Positions 47,801-57,320 of a stretch of DNA of 64,000 nucleotides are shown piece after piece (position 1 is the stretch's first letter; the number at the start of each line of letters is the position of its first letter). The translations under genes and the position numbers were made by a program. Under the pieces are notes generated by a model that worked only from the letters and a program-made list of their open reading frames with translations, made no database searches and was not told where the DNA came from. The stretch spans positions 1 through 64,000 of the forward strand of contig JAAWDM010000032.1 of the NCBI GenBank assembly GCA_022793795.1, read 5' to 3'. Source of the DNA: Bacillota bacterium. Its GTDB lineage: Bacteria > Bacillota > Clostridia > Peptostreptococcales > Anaerovoracaceae.

Positions 47801-50419
47801 TTAAATCAAAGTTTCCGCAAGTGCAAATGCAGCCTCAATCTTTGATGGATCTTTGGCGCCGGCTTGTGCCATATCGGCCTTTCCGCCGCCACCGCCGCCA
47901 CAGGCCGCCGCTACCTGTTTAATCATGTTGCCGGCATGATAACCCTTTTCCAGTAAATCATCAGTAATGGAAATTAGGAAAGTAACCTTTGGTCCATTGA
48001 CCGTAGCCAACACCATGATAATCCCTTTGGATACAGCCTTGATGTCATCGGACAGATTACGAAGATCATTTATGCCGTAATCCTCAAATTTTTTGGTTAT
48101 CAGCTTGACACCGTTTATTTCTTTGGCATCCGCTAAAAGTTTATCGATTTCACCGCCCATGGCAGCCTTCTTTATCTCTTCCAGCTCTTTTTTCAGGCTC
48201 TTTAATTCCTCAGCCATGGATTTAGCTTTTTCAACCACTACCGTTTTATTAACTTTTAATACATCGGCAATTTCACTAATGACGGCTTCCGCGTCATTGG
48301 CTTTCGTTAATACGCCAGTGCCTGTAACAGCCTCAATTCTCCGAACGCCGGAAGCAACGCCGCCTTCAGAAATAATCTTAAACGCACCGATCTGGCCCGA
48401 GTTGGATACATGGGTACCGCCGCACAGTTCTACAGACCAGCCTCCCACATCAACTACGCGAACTGTATCTCCATATTTTTCTCCAAACAGGGCCATAGCG
48501 CCCTGTCTCTGGGCGTCTTCCATGGACATTTCACTGATGATAACTGGTAGGAACTGATTGATCTTTTGGTTTACCAAAAATTCAACTTTCGTTAATTCCT
48601 CTTTGGTCAGCGCTTCAAAATGTGAAAAGTCAAAGCGTAGCATATGTTCATTAACACTGGAACCAGCCTGTTGTACATGGCTGCCAACTACCTGTTGTAA
48701 AGCTCTTTGCAGCAAGTGGGTTGCCGTATGATTTCTGGCCGTGCAGTTTCTCTTTGGCCCATCCACTGCAGCTAGAACGGTAGCGCCTACAGAGAAAGTT
48801 CCCTTTGTTACCAGCGCTTTATGAATGAATACGCCGTCTACCTTTTCTACAGAATTAACGATTGCAAGATCTCCATTTCTAGTTGACAGAACACCTTTAT
48901 CGCAAACCTGACCGCCGCCTTCCGCATAAAACGGTGTTTGATCTAAATAAATCTGTACCGTCTCCTCTGCTTTCGCAATTTTCGTCATTCCATCTGCGCC
49001 TACTATGGCTAATATCTGACATTCTCCTATATAGGAATCATATCCAATAAATTTTGTTGGTGGAACTTCTACGCTATGATCCGCATCCTTCCAAGCTTCT
49101 TCATCGGTGGATTTTCTATTGGCGCGAGCCAATTCCTTTTGTTTCTGCATGTTGACTGCAAAGCCTTCTGTATCAGCGCTGCATCCGTTTTCCGCAAGAA
49201 TTTCTTCAGTAAGTTCCAATGGGAATCCATAGGTATCATAGAGTTTAAATACTTTTTCTCCATCTAAAACCGTCTGGCCAGTAGCCTTCATTTCCTCTAC
49301 ATAATCCAGAATGATAGCTTCACCCTGGTCGATGGTATCTGCAAATTTATCCTCTTCTACGGAGATAATTTTTTGGATATATGCTTTCTTTTCTATGAGC
49401 TCTGGATACGCTTCTCCAGACACTTCGATGACTTTGTTTGACAGTTCTACTAAAAATTTACCTTCAATGCCAAGGAGTCTTCCATGTCTAGCCGCACGAC
49501 GGAGCAGACGACGCAATACATACCCTCTTCCTTCATTGCTCGGCATGATGCCGTCAGCAATCATAAAAGTTATGGAACGAAGATGGTCTGTGATAATGCG
49601 GATGGAAACATCGGTCGGAGCCTGTCCATCCTTATATTCTACTCCAGATTTTTCAACAACGCCCTTTAAAATATGACGAATGGTATCTACATCGAAGATG
49701 GAATCTACACCCTGCATGATGCAAGCCAGTCTTTCCAGACCCATACCCGTATCAATGTTTGGATGCTCCAGCGGCGTATAGGAACCGTCCTCTTCCCTGG
49801 AAAACTGAGTGAATACATGATTCCAAAATTCCAAATATCTATCGCAGTCGCAGCCCGGCTTACAATCTGGGCTGCCACAGCCGTATTCGGGACCTCTATC
49901 AAAATAGATTTCAGAGCATGGACCGCATGGGCCAAGGCCGATTTCCCAGAAATTGTCCTCCTTGCCCAGCCGAACGATTCTCTCCTCTGGCATGCCTAGC
50001 TTTTTCCAGATTTCTACAGCCTGATCGTCGTCCTCATAGACAGTAGCCCAAATCTTATCCATAGGCATTTTCAAATAGTCGCGGATAAATTCCATCCCCC
50101 ATTCCAGGGATTCCTCTTTGAAATAGTTGCCAAAGGAAAAACTTCCCAGCATCTCAAAAAAGGTACCATGTCTTGAGGTGATACCCACATTATCGATATC
50201 TCCGGTTCTGATACACTTCTGGCATGTAGTCATACGTCTAGCCGGCGGTGTTTCTACACCGGAGAAATAGTTCTTTAACGGTGCCATACCAGAATTGATA
50301 ATGAGAAGGCTCTTATCATTTTGCGGGATGAGAGAAGCGCTTTTAGCAGGATAATGTCCCTTGCTCTCATAGAAATCCCGAAATAGCTTTCTGATTTCAT
50401 TTAAACCTAATTTGTCCAT
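47801..50419 (-). CDS. alaS: Alanyl-tRNA synthetase
   Basis: GLNEIRKLFRDFYESKGH; RNHTATHLLQRAL; start M19 of the ORF track with SD AGGAGG. Confidence 0.97.
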   Translation of the reverse strand: MDKLGLNEIRKLFRDFYESKGHYPAKSASLIPQNDKSLLIINSGMAPLKNYFSGVETPPARRMTTCQKCIRTGDIDNVGITSRHGTFFEMLGSFSFGNYFKEESLEWGMEFIRDYLKMPMDKIWATVYEDDDQAVEIWKKLGMPEERIVRLGKEDNFWEIGLGPCGPCSEIYFDRGPEYGCGSPDCKPGCDCDRYLEFWNHVFTQFSREEDGSYTPLEHPNIDTGMGLERLACIMQGVDSIFDVDTIRHILKGVVEKSGVEYKDGQAPTDVSIRIITDHLRSITFMIADGIMPSNEGRGYVLRRLLRRAARHGRLLGIEGKFLVELSNKVIEVSGEAYPELIEKKAYIQKIISVEEDKFADTIDQGEAIILDYVEEMKATGQTVLDGEKVFKLYDTYGFPLELTEEILAENGCSADTEGFAVNMQKQKELARANRKSTDEEAWKDADHSVEVPPTKFIGYDSYIGECQILAIVGADGMTKIAKAEETVQIYLDQTPFYAEGGGQVCDKGVLSTRNGDLAIVNSVEKVDGVFIHKALVTKGTFSVGATVLAAVDGPKRNCTARNHTATHLLQRALQQVVGSHVQQAGSSVNEHMLRFDFSHFEALTKEELTKVEFLVNQKINQFLPVIISEMSMEDAQRQGAMALFGEKYGDTVRVVDVGGWSVELCGGTHVSNSGQIGAFKIISEGGVASGVRRIEAVTGTGVLTKANDAEAVISEIADVLKVNKTVVVEKAKSMAEELKSLKKELEEIKKAAMGGEIDKLLADAKEINGVKLITKKFEDYGINDLRNLSDDIKAVSKGIIMVLATVNGPKVTFLISITDDLLEKGYHAGNMIKQVAAACGGGGGGKADMAQAGAKDPSKIEAAFALAETLI

Positions 50420-50493
50420 ATGTAAATTTCCTCCTGAAAGTTGCATCTGCTTCAAAAAATGGGAAATCCCCATTGAAATATTTTACCATGGCC

Positions 50494-50533
50494 GATTCAA
50501 AAAGTCTATGGTTTCCCATAGACTTTTCGAATC
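50494..50533 (-). terminator. Terminator after YtxH-like gene
   Basis: GATTCAAAAAGTCTATGG-tttc-CCATAGACTTTTCGAATC, 17/18 paired. Confidence 0.75.
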
Positions 50534-50545
50534 TAATTCAGCTCT

Positions 50546-50755
50546 TTACATTTGATTTTTCAAGTTGCGGGCCATGTCTCTCATATCTTTTGTCACATCG
50601 CCGATTTCATTTTTCATATCATCGATGTGATTAAAGGTATTTCTAAAGTCCTTTTTCAGTTCCCGCTTTGCAGACGGTTTCATGGACGAATAGGCCGCAG
50701 CTGCTGCAGCACCCACTGCAGTGGCAATCATAACTCCTTTTGTTGCCTTGTTCAT
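50546..50755 (-). CDS. YtxH-like small membrane-anchored protein
   Basis: KGVMIATAVGAAAAAAYSSMKPSAKRELKKDFRN followed by a helical tail. Confidence 0.7.
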   Translation of the reverse strand: MNKATKGVMIATAVGAAAAAAYSSMKPSAKRELKKDFRNTFNHIDDMKNEIGDVTKDMRDMARNLKNQM

Positions 50756-50827
50756 TTTTCATCACTCCCCTTCATCAATTAGTATGGAAAAAGAGAAGCG
50801 ACTTTATACTGGCGTTTTTTTGTATTT

Positions 50828-52288
50828 TTAAATTTTCTTTCGCACAAATACGCAGTATATAACGAAAATCAAAAGGGCTATTGCCAGGGCCATCCATCCA
50901 AGAAATACCAAAATAGGCTGCCCGTAAAATTTATCATAGTATCCCTTTAGATAAATCACCGCAATAATCAATGGAATCACATACTGTACATAAGGTCTAA
51001 GCCAAACGGGGAATTTCATGCCTTCGCCCTGATTTGCTTCCCTTATGAAATTTTTCCATCCCCAGCCGTTTCTGCAGGTACAGAACAGTATGTAGCCCAT
51101 GCTGCCCAGAGGCAATAAATTGTTAGATACGATAAAATCCTCTAAATCCATAATGGTAGAGTCTTCGCCAAATGGTTGTATCCCTGACCATAGATTGAAT
51201 CCAAGAACACAAGGCATACTCAAAATTGTAAGCAGAATACCACTAACCAGAACGCTCTTGGTACGAGACCAGCCGAAGAGATCGATATTAAAGGAAACCA
51301 GATTTTCCACAACCGCCACAATGGTAGTTAGAGCAGCAAAAGTCAGGAACAAGAAAAACAGTCCGCCCCATAACTGTCCCATAGCCATTTGAGAAAATAT
51401 ATTAGGCAGAGTGATAAAAATCAGGCTTGGGCCTGCACCTGGCTCGATGGCAAAAGCAAAGCAGGCAGGAATGATGATAAAACCAGAGGTCAGTGCCACA
51501 AAGGTATCCAGCAGTGTAATGCTGACAGCTTCACCCGTTAGACTTCTCCTTCTGTCTAAATGGCTACCAAAGATTAACATGGCGCCGATACCAATCGATA
51601 ACGTAAAAAAGGCTTGGCTCATGGCATTAAAAATCACATCTCCGATGCCAATTTCAGCCATTTTTTTAAAGTCAGGAATCAGATAGAACTTCACACCCGA
51701 GAGTGCGCCTGGTAAAAAAACGGAACGAATGGCGAGAATCACCATAATCGCAAGAAGCGCTACCATCATAAACTTGGAAACCCGCTCTACTCCATTTTGC
51801 AGGCCAAAAACACAGATAACAAAGCCGATGATACAGATCAGAACTGTCCAGAAAATCATGCCGGATGTATCAGCCATCATGTCGCCGAACATTCCTTCGA
51901 TGGCGTCTTTTTCTATGTTTTGAAAATCTCCTGAAAAACCCTTTACACAATAATTCATCAGCCAGCCACCCACCGAAGTGTAAAACATGAGCAATAGATA
52001 ACAGCCACTGATGCCAATAATTTTGTGGGTATGCCAATAGGTTCCCCATGGTTCCAGTTTATCGAAACTCATGGCCACGCTGGTTCTACTGGCCCTTCCT
52101 ACAGCGAATTCGCAGACCATAACCGGAATTCCCATGATGACAAGGAATATCAAATAAATTAAAATGAATGCAGCTCCGCCGTATGCACCGCATAAATAAG
52201 GAAACTTCCATACATTTCCGATGCCAATAGCACAGCCTGCAGAAACCAGAATGAATCCTAGACGGGAGCTAAAATTTTCTCTTCCCAT
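50828..52288 (-). CDS. Sodium-dependent transporter, NSS/SNF family
   Basis: MGRENFSSRLGFILVSAGCAIGIGNVWKFPYLCGAYGGAAF; start at the internal Met. Confidence 0.95.
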   Translation of the reverse strand: MGRENFSSRLGFILVSAGCAIGIGNVWKFPYLCGAYGGAAFILIYLIFLVIMGIPVMVCEFAVGRASRTSVAMSFDKLEPWGTYWHTHKIIGISGCYLLLMFYTSVGGWLMNYCVKGFSGDFQNIEKDAIEGMFGDMMADTSGMIFWTVLICIIGFVICVFGLQNGVERVSKFMMVALLAIMVILAIRSVFLPGALSGVKFYLIPDFKKMAEIGIGDVIFNAMSQAFFTLSIGIGAMLIFGSHLDRRRSLTGEAVSITLLDTFVALTSGFIIIPACFAFAIEPGAGPSLIFITLPNIFSQMAMGQLWGGLFFLFLTFAALTTIVAVVENLVSFNIDLFGWSRTKSVLVSGILLTILSMPCVLGFNLWSGIQPFGEDSTIMDLEDFIVSNNLLPLGSMGYILFCTCRNGWGWKNFIREANQGEGMKFPVWLRPYVQYVIPLIIAVIYLKGYYDKFYGQPILVFLGWMALAIALLIFVIYCVFVRKKI

Positions 52289-52309
52289 AACGAAAAACTC
52301 CTTTCCCAA

Positions 52310-52361
52310 GGTATCGCTAACGATACCACTTCATTATATAAGAAAGCCTGCCAATTTGCAA
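52310..52361 (-). promoter_or_regulatory. Promoter and palindromic operator-like site for NSS transporter
   Basis: Minus strand TTGCAA-N17-TATAAT (52361-52333), then GGTATCG-TTAG-CGATACC perfect palindrome (52327-52310). Confidence 0.6.
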
Positions 52362-52402
52362 ATCGACAGGCATAAAAAATGCAAAAAATTTTCAGATAAT
52401 TT

Positions 52403-53494
52403 TTATCTTATAGAACCTTGGATAAAACCACCGCCAACGACCACATCGCCATCATAAAAGACAATCGATTGCCCTGGCGTAACCGCTCGTTGAGGCTCTT
52501 CAAACACTGTCCTGATTTGATATGCAGCCACATCCTCCGCCACTCTTTCCACATGAATCACCGCAGCAGCAGGACGAGCCGAATAGCGAACCTTTGCCTG
52601 TACCCTTCTTCCCTCCATATCCATGATAGCCTCTGTGATTACATGGTCGGTAGATAGAACCACATGGCTAAGCAGTTCTTCATTATCGCCTAAGATCACC
52701 TGATTCTTTTCAGGATCAATTTTTGTCACAAATACAGGCTTTCCAAGAGCAATGCCAAGGCCTTTTCGCTGTCCCATGGTATAATGTAAAATGCCCTTAT
52801 GTTGCCCTAGTATATTTCCTTCTTTGTCCACAAAATCGCCAGAAGGTGCAATATATCCTTTTCCTTCTATATAGGAGGCGTAATCGTCGTCTGATATGAA
52901 ACAGATTTCCTGACTATCCTTTTTTTCTGCATTGGAGAGACCACTGCCCCTGGCAAGCTGGCGAATCTCTTCTTTGTCCTCCATATTCCCCAGAGGAAAC
53001 ACCAGCCGGCTCAGTACATTTTGCCCCAGTCGATACAGCATATAGGACTGATCCTTCCTTGTATTAGCGCCTTGCTGAACAAAATATAGATTCCTACAGC
53101 TATCGTGATATACGCGGGCATAGTGACCGGTGGCAATATAATAGGCTCCTTCCCGGTCTGCCACTTCTATGAGTTTCTGAAACTTTATGTTGGGATTGCA
53201 GATAATGCATGGATTGGGGGTCCGCCCACAGAGATACTCTGAACAGAAATTTTCCACCACCATTTCCTGAAAACAGCAGGATACGTCTTCGTAGATGAAA
53301 TCAATGCCCAGTTCTGCAGCCACACGTTCAGCTTCTCTTCGGCCATTCAGGTTATTTCCCTCCGTATCGAAAAAATAACCGATCACCCTATATCCCTTTT
53401 TCTGCAATAACAAAGCAGCGGCGGTGCTGTCCACTCCGCCGCTTAAGCCTAATACCACTTTGTTTTTATCTAAATGATTATTCCTCGACTCCAT
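52403..53494 (-). CDS. mnmA: tRNA-specific 2-thiouridylase
   Basis: KVVLGLSGGVDSTAAALLLQKKGYRVIGYFFDT; C-x3-C region PNPCIICNPNIKF; start at internal Met 53494. Confidence 0.92.
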   Translation of the reverse strand: MESRNNHLDKNKVVLGLSGGVDSTAAALLLQKKGYRVIGYFFDTEGNNLNGRREAERVAAELGIDFIYEDVSCCFQEMVVENFCSEYLCGRTPNPCIICNPNIKFQKLIEVADREGAYYIATGHYARVYHDSCRNLYFVQQGANTRKDQSYMLYRLGQNVLSRLVFPLGNMEDKEEIRQLARGSGLSNAEKKDSQEICFISDDDYASYIEGKGYIAPSGDFVDKEGNILGQHKGILHYTMGQRKGLGIALGKPVFVTKIDPEKNQVILGDNEELLSHVVLSTDHVITEAIMDMEGRRVQAKVRYSARPAAAVIHVERVAEDVAAYQIRTVFEEPQRAVTPGQSIVFYDGDVVVGGGFIQGSIR

Positions 53495-53924
53495 GTTCAT
53501 CCTCATCATCGTCTGCCTCAGGATCGTAACCTTCCAGCGCTGCATATGTCTTACCGTTCTTCATGGCATAATCGTAAATGGCGTTTTTAATCGCTCTATC
53601 TGCCAGAACGGAGCAGTGAACCTTGACAGGAGGTAGGCCTCCCAATTCGTCGATGATCTGCTTGTTGGTAATCTGCAATGCTTCCTCAATGGTTTTTCCA
53701 ATAATCATGGAGGTAGCCATGCTGGAAGAAGCGATGGCAGAACCACAGCCAAAGGTCTTAAATCTGGCGTCGGTAATCTTATCGTCCTCTACCATAATCT
53801 GAATCTGCATCATGTCGCCGCAGACCGGACTGCCGTAGATACCGCTACCATCAGGGTTTTCCAGTTCTCCCACATTCTTTGGATTTAAAAAGTGATCCAT
53901 TACTACGTCGTTATATAATGCCAT
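53478..53924 (-). CDS. iscU: Fe-S cluster scaffold IscU/NifU-like
   Basis: YNDVVMDHFLNPKNVGELENPDGSGIYGSPVCGDMMQIQI. Confidence 0.95.
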   Translation of the reverse strand: MALYNDVVMDHFLNPKNVGELENPDGSGIYGSPVCGDMMQIQIMVEDDKITDARFKTFGCGSAIASSSMATSMIIGKTIEEALQITNKQIIDELGGLPPVKVHCSVLADRAIKNAIYDYAMKNGKTYAALEGYDPEADDDEDEHGVEE

Positions 53925-53928
53925 GTTC

Positions 53929-55098
53929 TTACCAACCTTTCTCCATATTTACTGATGAAATTTCTCTTAATCTGGACACCACGGTCTTCAGAGTGTCCAC
54001 CACATAATCCACATCTTCTAATGTGGTAAAGTCGCCGATGGTAAAGCGAACCGTACCATGAATCATCTCTACCGGAACTCCCAGGGCCGAAAGCACATGG
54101 GACGGTTCCAAAGAGGCCGATGAACAGGCGGAACCGGTGGAAACGCTGATTCCTGCTTGATTCAGCAGCAGTAAAATCGCTTCGCCTTCGATGTATTCAA
54201 AGGTAATGTTTGCATTGCCTGGATGTCTATGTTCCATGGAACCGTTTACATAGGCATGAGGAATCTCTGCCAAAACCCGCTCTACCAGATGATTTCTAAG
54301 ACTGCTGCAATGGGCCACATGCTCATCGAAATGAATACGGGCCAGTTCAGCTGCCTTACCGAATCCGACAATTCCGGTAAGGTTTTCTGTGCCTGCTCTC
54401 TTTCTTCCCTCCTGGGCGCCCCCATGAAGGTAGTTGGAAAGCTGCACGCCCTTACGAATATACAGAGCGCCGGAACCCTTCGGGCCATAGATTTTGTGAG
54501 AGGACAGAGATACCAGATCTACCCCAAGGTCCTTCACGTCGATTGGTACATTGCCAAGGGCTTGCACCGCATCGGTATGGAACAAAATCTTATGCGCTTT
54601 AGCGATAGCCGCCAACTCTTTGATAGGCTGTACGGTTCCAATTTCATTGTTTACCATCATGATACTGATGAGGACAGTCTTATCGGTGATGGCTTTTTCA
54701 AGTGCATCGGGGCTGACCAATCCATCTTTGTCAATATCCAAATAGGTCACGTCATATCCGTGCTTTTCCAAGAACTGGCATGAGTGTAACATGGCGTGAT
54801 GTTCCACCTTGGTGGTGATGATATGGTTTCCCTTTTCCTTCAATTTATCTGCAATTCCAAAGACAACCCAGTTATCTGATTCCGTTCCGCCAGCTGTAAA
54901 GAAGATTTCCTGCGGTTTTGCGCCGATTAACTGGGCCACCTGCTCTCTGGCGCAGATGACAGCTTCCTTTGCCTCAAGGCCTTTGTCGTACAAGCTGGAC
55001 GGATTACCGAACTGCTCTGTAAAATATGGAAGCATTTCTTTCAGAACTTCTTCTTTTACCGGCGTTGTTGCTGAATAGTCTAAGTATACGTTTCTCAT
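53929..55098 (-). CDS. iscS: Cysteine desulfurase (IscS/NifS)
   Basis: MRNVYLDYSATTPVKEEVL; SSHKIYGPKGSGALYIRKG; SVSTGSACSSASLEPSHVL. Confidence 0.95.
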   Translation of the reverse strand: MRNVYLDYSATTPVKEEVLKEMLPYFTEQFGNPSSLYDKGLEAKEAVICAREQVAQLIGAKPQEIFFTAGGTESDNWVVFGIADKLKEKGNHIITTKVEHHAMLHSCQFLEKHGYDVTYLDIDKDGLVSPDALEKAITDKTVLISIMMVNNEIGTVQPIKELAAIAKAHKILFHTDAVQALGNVPIDVKDLGVDLVSLSSHKIYGPKGSGALYIRKGVQLSNYLHGGAQEGRKRAGTENLTGIVGFGKAAELARIHFDEHVAHCSSLRNHLVERVLAEIPHAYVNGSMEHRHPGNANITFEYIEGEAILLLLNQAGISVSTGSACSSASLEPSHVLSALGVPVEMIHGTVRFTIGDFTTLEDVDYVVDTLKTVVSRLREISSVNMEKGW

Positions 55099-55204
55099 TG
55101 ATTTTACTCCTTTATATGCGAGAGCCACAAACTACTGGGGCCATTTCTCATTTGTTAACCGTCTTTATTATACCAATATTTATTTCTACTTAAACAGTAT
55201 TTTC

Positions 55205-55669
55205 CTAAAAAAACTGAACTAATTGAAAGGAGTTCCCTGTTTTTTTGCAGATGACGCTATAATAGTTGTTGATCTTTTCCTTCCCTGAAAGTCCGCAAAG
55301 TTCCCACTCCATCTCCACTACGGCGCAAAGCATATCGTCGTCGCTTTTGGTAAAGGTCACATCTTTGATTTGGCAGTTTTCGATATATTCAATGTCAGTG
55401 CGAAAGCTGGCCCGTAAATTGTCTAAATCCTCTGTCAAAAGACGGCCTGTTTCAATCGTTTCCAATTTTTCTGCCGTTTCCCAATAACTGGTCTTGCTGG
55501 CTAAAAAGTCCCCCATAATTTCTGTTCGTTCCATGACCAGAGATTCTATCACATCTTTGTCAGTGTGATCCTCTGCGAAGGCCAGCATAGTGGTAAACAG
55601 CAGCATCCATAAAATACACACTGCTGTTATGGTTCTTTTGATTCCCATTTTTATATAGCGCTTTTTCAT
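55205..55669 (-). CDS. Secreted protein of unknown function
   Basis: Clear signal peptide (ITAVCILWMLLFTTMLAFA), no recognised domain. Confidence 0.65.
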   Translation of the reverse strand: MKKRYIKMGIKRTITAVCILWMLLFTTMLAFAEDHTDKDVIESLVMERTEIMGDFLASKTSYWETAEKLETIETGRLLTEDLDNLRASFRTDIEYIENCQIKDVTFTKSDDDMLCAVVEMEWELCGLSGKEKINNYYSVICKKTGNSFQLVQFF

Positions 55670-55841
55670 CTCTCTACCGCTCCCCTTTTCTTTGGTAGGT
55701 TTTCTTGTTATCTGTTTCCAATAACAGAAATTATATAAACACTATATAATAAAAGAGCCGAGAAATTTGTCAAAACCCGGCTTCTAATCAAAATTTATTT
55801 ATTTTTCGGTAGTTTTTCGCCTATATTTCGTGAAATTCCGG

Positions 55842-56030
55842 TTATTGAGGCAGCTTGTCCTCATCTACAATCTCAATGTTGTCCAGTTGCGCCTTTAAAT
55901 TAGCGCGAAAAGCCGCCAAATATTCCTGATAAAGCTGTTTCTGTTCGGCAGCTTCTGCCTCTGTAAGCCCTTCTGTCTTTTTTTTATGGGCTAACGCATT
56001 GATGCGTTCAATCATTTCTGGTGTAATCAT
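55842..56030 (-). CDS. DUF896 (YnzC-like) protein
   Basis: MITPEMIERINALAHKKKTEGLTEAEAAEQKQLYQEYLAAFRANLKAQL. Confidence 0.95.
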   Translation of the reverse strand: MITPEMIERINALAHKKKTEGLTEAEAAEQKQLYQEYLAAFRANLKAQLDNIEIVDEDKLPQ

Positions 56031-56057
56031 GACTTCCTCCTTTTCTCTGATAAACAG

Positions 56058-56218
56058 TATACCATGACATCACAGGCTTTCCAAGGTCATGATTCAATGA
56101 ACGCTTCCTTGCGGCAACGCTGGCGCGTACATCAGCATAGCTAAAGCGTGCATCGCCATGCGTTCATTATACCATGACGCCTTAAGTCTTTCAAGGTCAT
56201 GATTCAATAAACGCTTCC
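56058..56218. repeat. 51-bp direct repeat (two copies) flanking a palindromic/hairpin segment
   Basis: TATACCATGAC...AAGGTCATGATTCAAT(G/A)AACGCTTCC at 56058 and 56168; GTCATG...ATGAACGC...GCGTTCAT...CATGAC at 56086-56178. Confidence 0.85.
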
Positions 56219-56282
56219 ATATACCACATTTTAGCCCATATTTTTCTTTTATGTGTTTACGCATTTTTGTATATGAAATGTA

Positions 56283-56320
56283 CATGAAAAAACCGCCTCT
56301 TTCGAGGCGGTTTTTTCATG
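56283..56320. terminator. Bidirectional terminator of spo0A
   Basis: Perfect 17-bp inverted repeat CATGAAAAAACCGCCTC-TTTC-GAGGCGGTTTTTTCATG. Confidence 0.92.
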
Positions 56321-56342
56321 GGATTTCAGTTGACAAAGTTAG

Positions 56343-57176
56343 TCAGCCGACCTTCCGTTCCAGACGAAGTTTATCCGCGATAATGGCGATAAACTCACTA
56401 TTAGTCGGTTTTCCTTTGTCATTTTTAACAGTGTAGCCAAATAGCGCTTCCAAGGTTTCGATTCTACCCCGATTCCACGCTAATTCGATGGCATGGCGGA
56501 TAGCCCGTTCAACACGGCTTGGCGTGGTGTTATTCATAGCTGCCACAGTAGGATATAATTCTTTGGTTACAGCATTGAGGTATTCCTTATTGGAAACCAC
56601 CAATGTAATCGCATCCCTAAGAAATTGATACCCTTTAATGTGGGCCGGTACGCCAACCTCGTGAATCATGTTGGTAATATCCACTTCCAGTTCATTGGTT
56701 GCAAGAGAATCTTTCAAAACTAATGCCTTTCTCAGATTTGAATTTTCATGTTGAATAAACAGATTCGCACTAGCTTCACTGAGCTGATTGATTCGTTTCA
56801 TCAACATGGATAAGTTGATCGGTTTTACTAAGTAATATTGTGCACCCATACTCATAGCTTTTTGAATAATTGCATCCTGACCTACTGCAGAGGTCATGAT
56901 AATACGGGGATAGGCTTTCATTTCTATCCCATTTAGCTCCTCCAATACGCCGAAGCCATCCAGATGTGGCATAATTAAATCTAAAATCAGCACATCTGGT
57001 TCCAGTCCGCTCTCTAACATTCCAACGGCTTCTAACCCATCATTGGCAACAAACATGACTTCCATATTTTCTTGTTTGCTGATATAGTCAGTTACTACAT
57101 CGCAGAAGTCTTTGTTGTCGTCAATCACACCGATCATGATTTTCCTGCCCTCACTCACTTCCATCGCTTTCTCCAT
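56343..57176 (-). CDS. spo0A: Sporulation transcription factor Spo0A
   Basis: Receiver domain [21 protein letters not shown]-terminal [21 protein letters not shown]...[19 protein letters not shown]. Confidence 0.97.
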   Translation of the reverse strand: MEKAMEVSEGRKIMIGVIDDNKDFCDVVTDYISKQENMEVMFVANDGLEAVGMLESGLEPDVLILDLIMPHLDGFGVLEELNGIEMKAYPRIIMTSAVGQDAIIQKAMSMGAQYYLVKPINLSMLMKRINQLSEASANLFIQHENSNLRKALVLKDSLATNELEVDITNMIHEVGVPAHIKGYQFLRDAITLVVSNKEYLNAVTKELYPTVAAMNNTTPSRVERAIRHAIELAWNRGRIETLEALFGYTVKNDKGKPTNSEFIAIIADKLRLERKVG

Positions 57177-57320
57177 TTCTTTCCTCCAAATACACATATA
57201 CTTTCTAATGTCGGTAAATATTACCAACTCTTACACACATCCTCATTTTAATACAATTTCCATACATGTGCATATGAAAAACGCAACTTTTTGTTACACC
57301 TGGCGACTTTACACGATAGT

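Noticed and set aside
56094-56285. 63-aa minus-strand ORF
   Set aside because: Runs through the 51-bp repeat and palindrome; composition is repeat-derived; no convincing SD.
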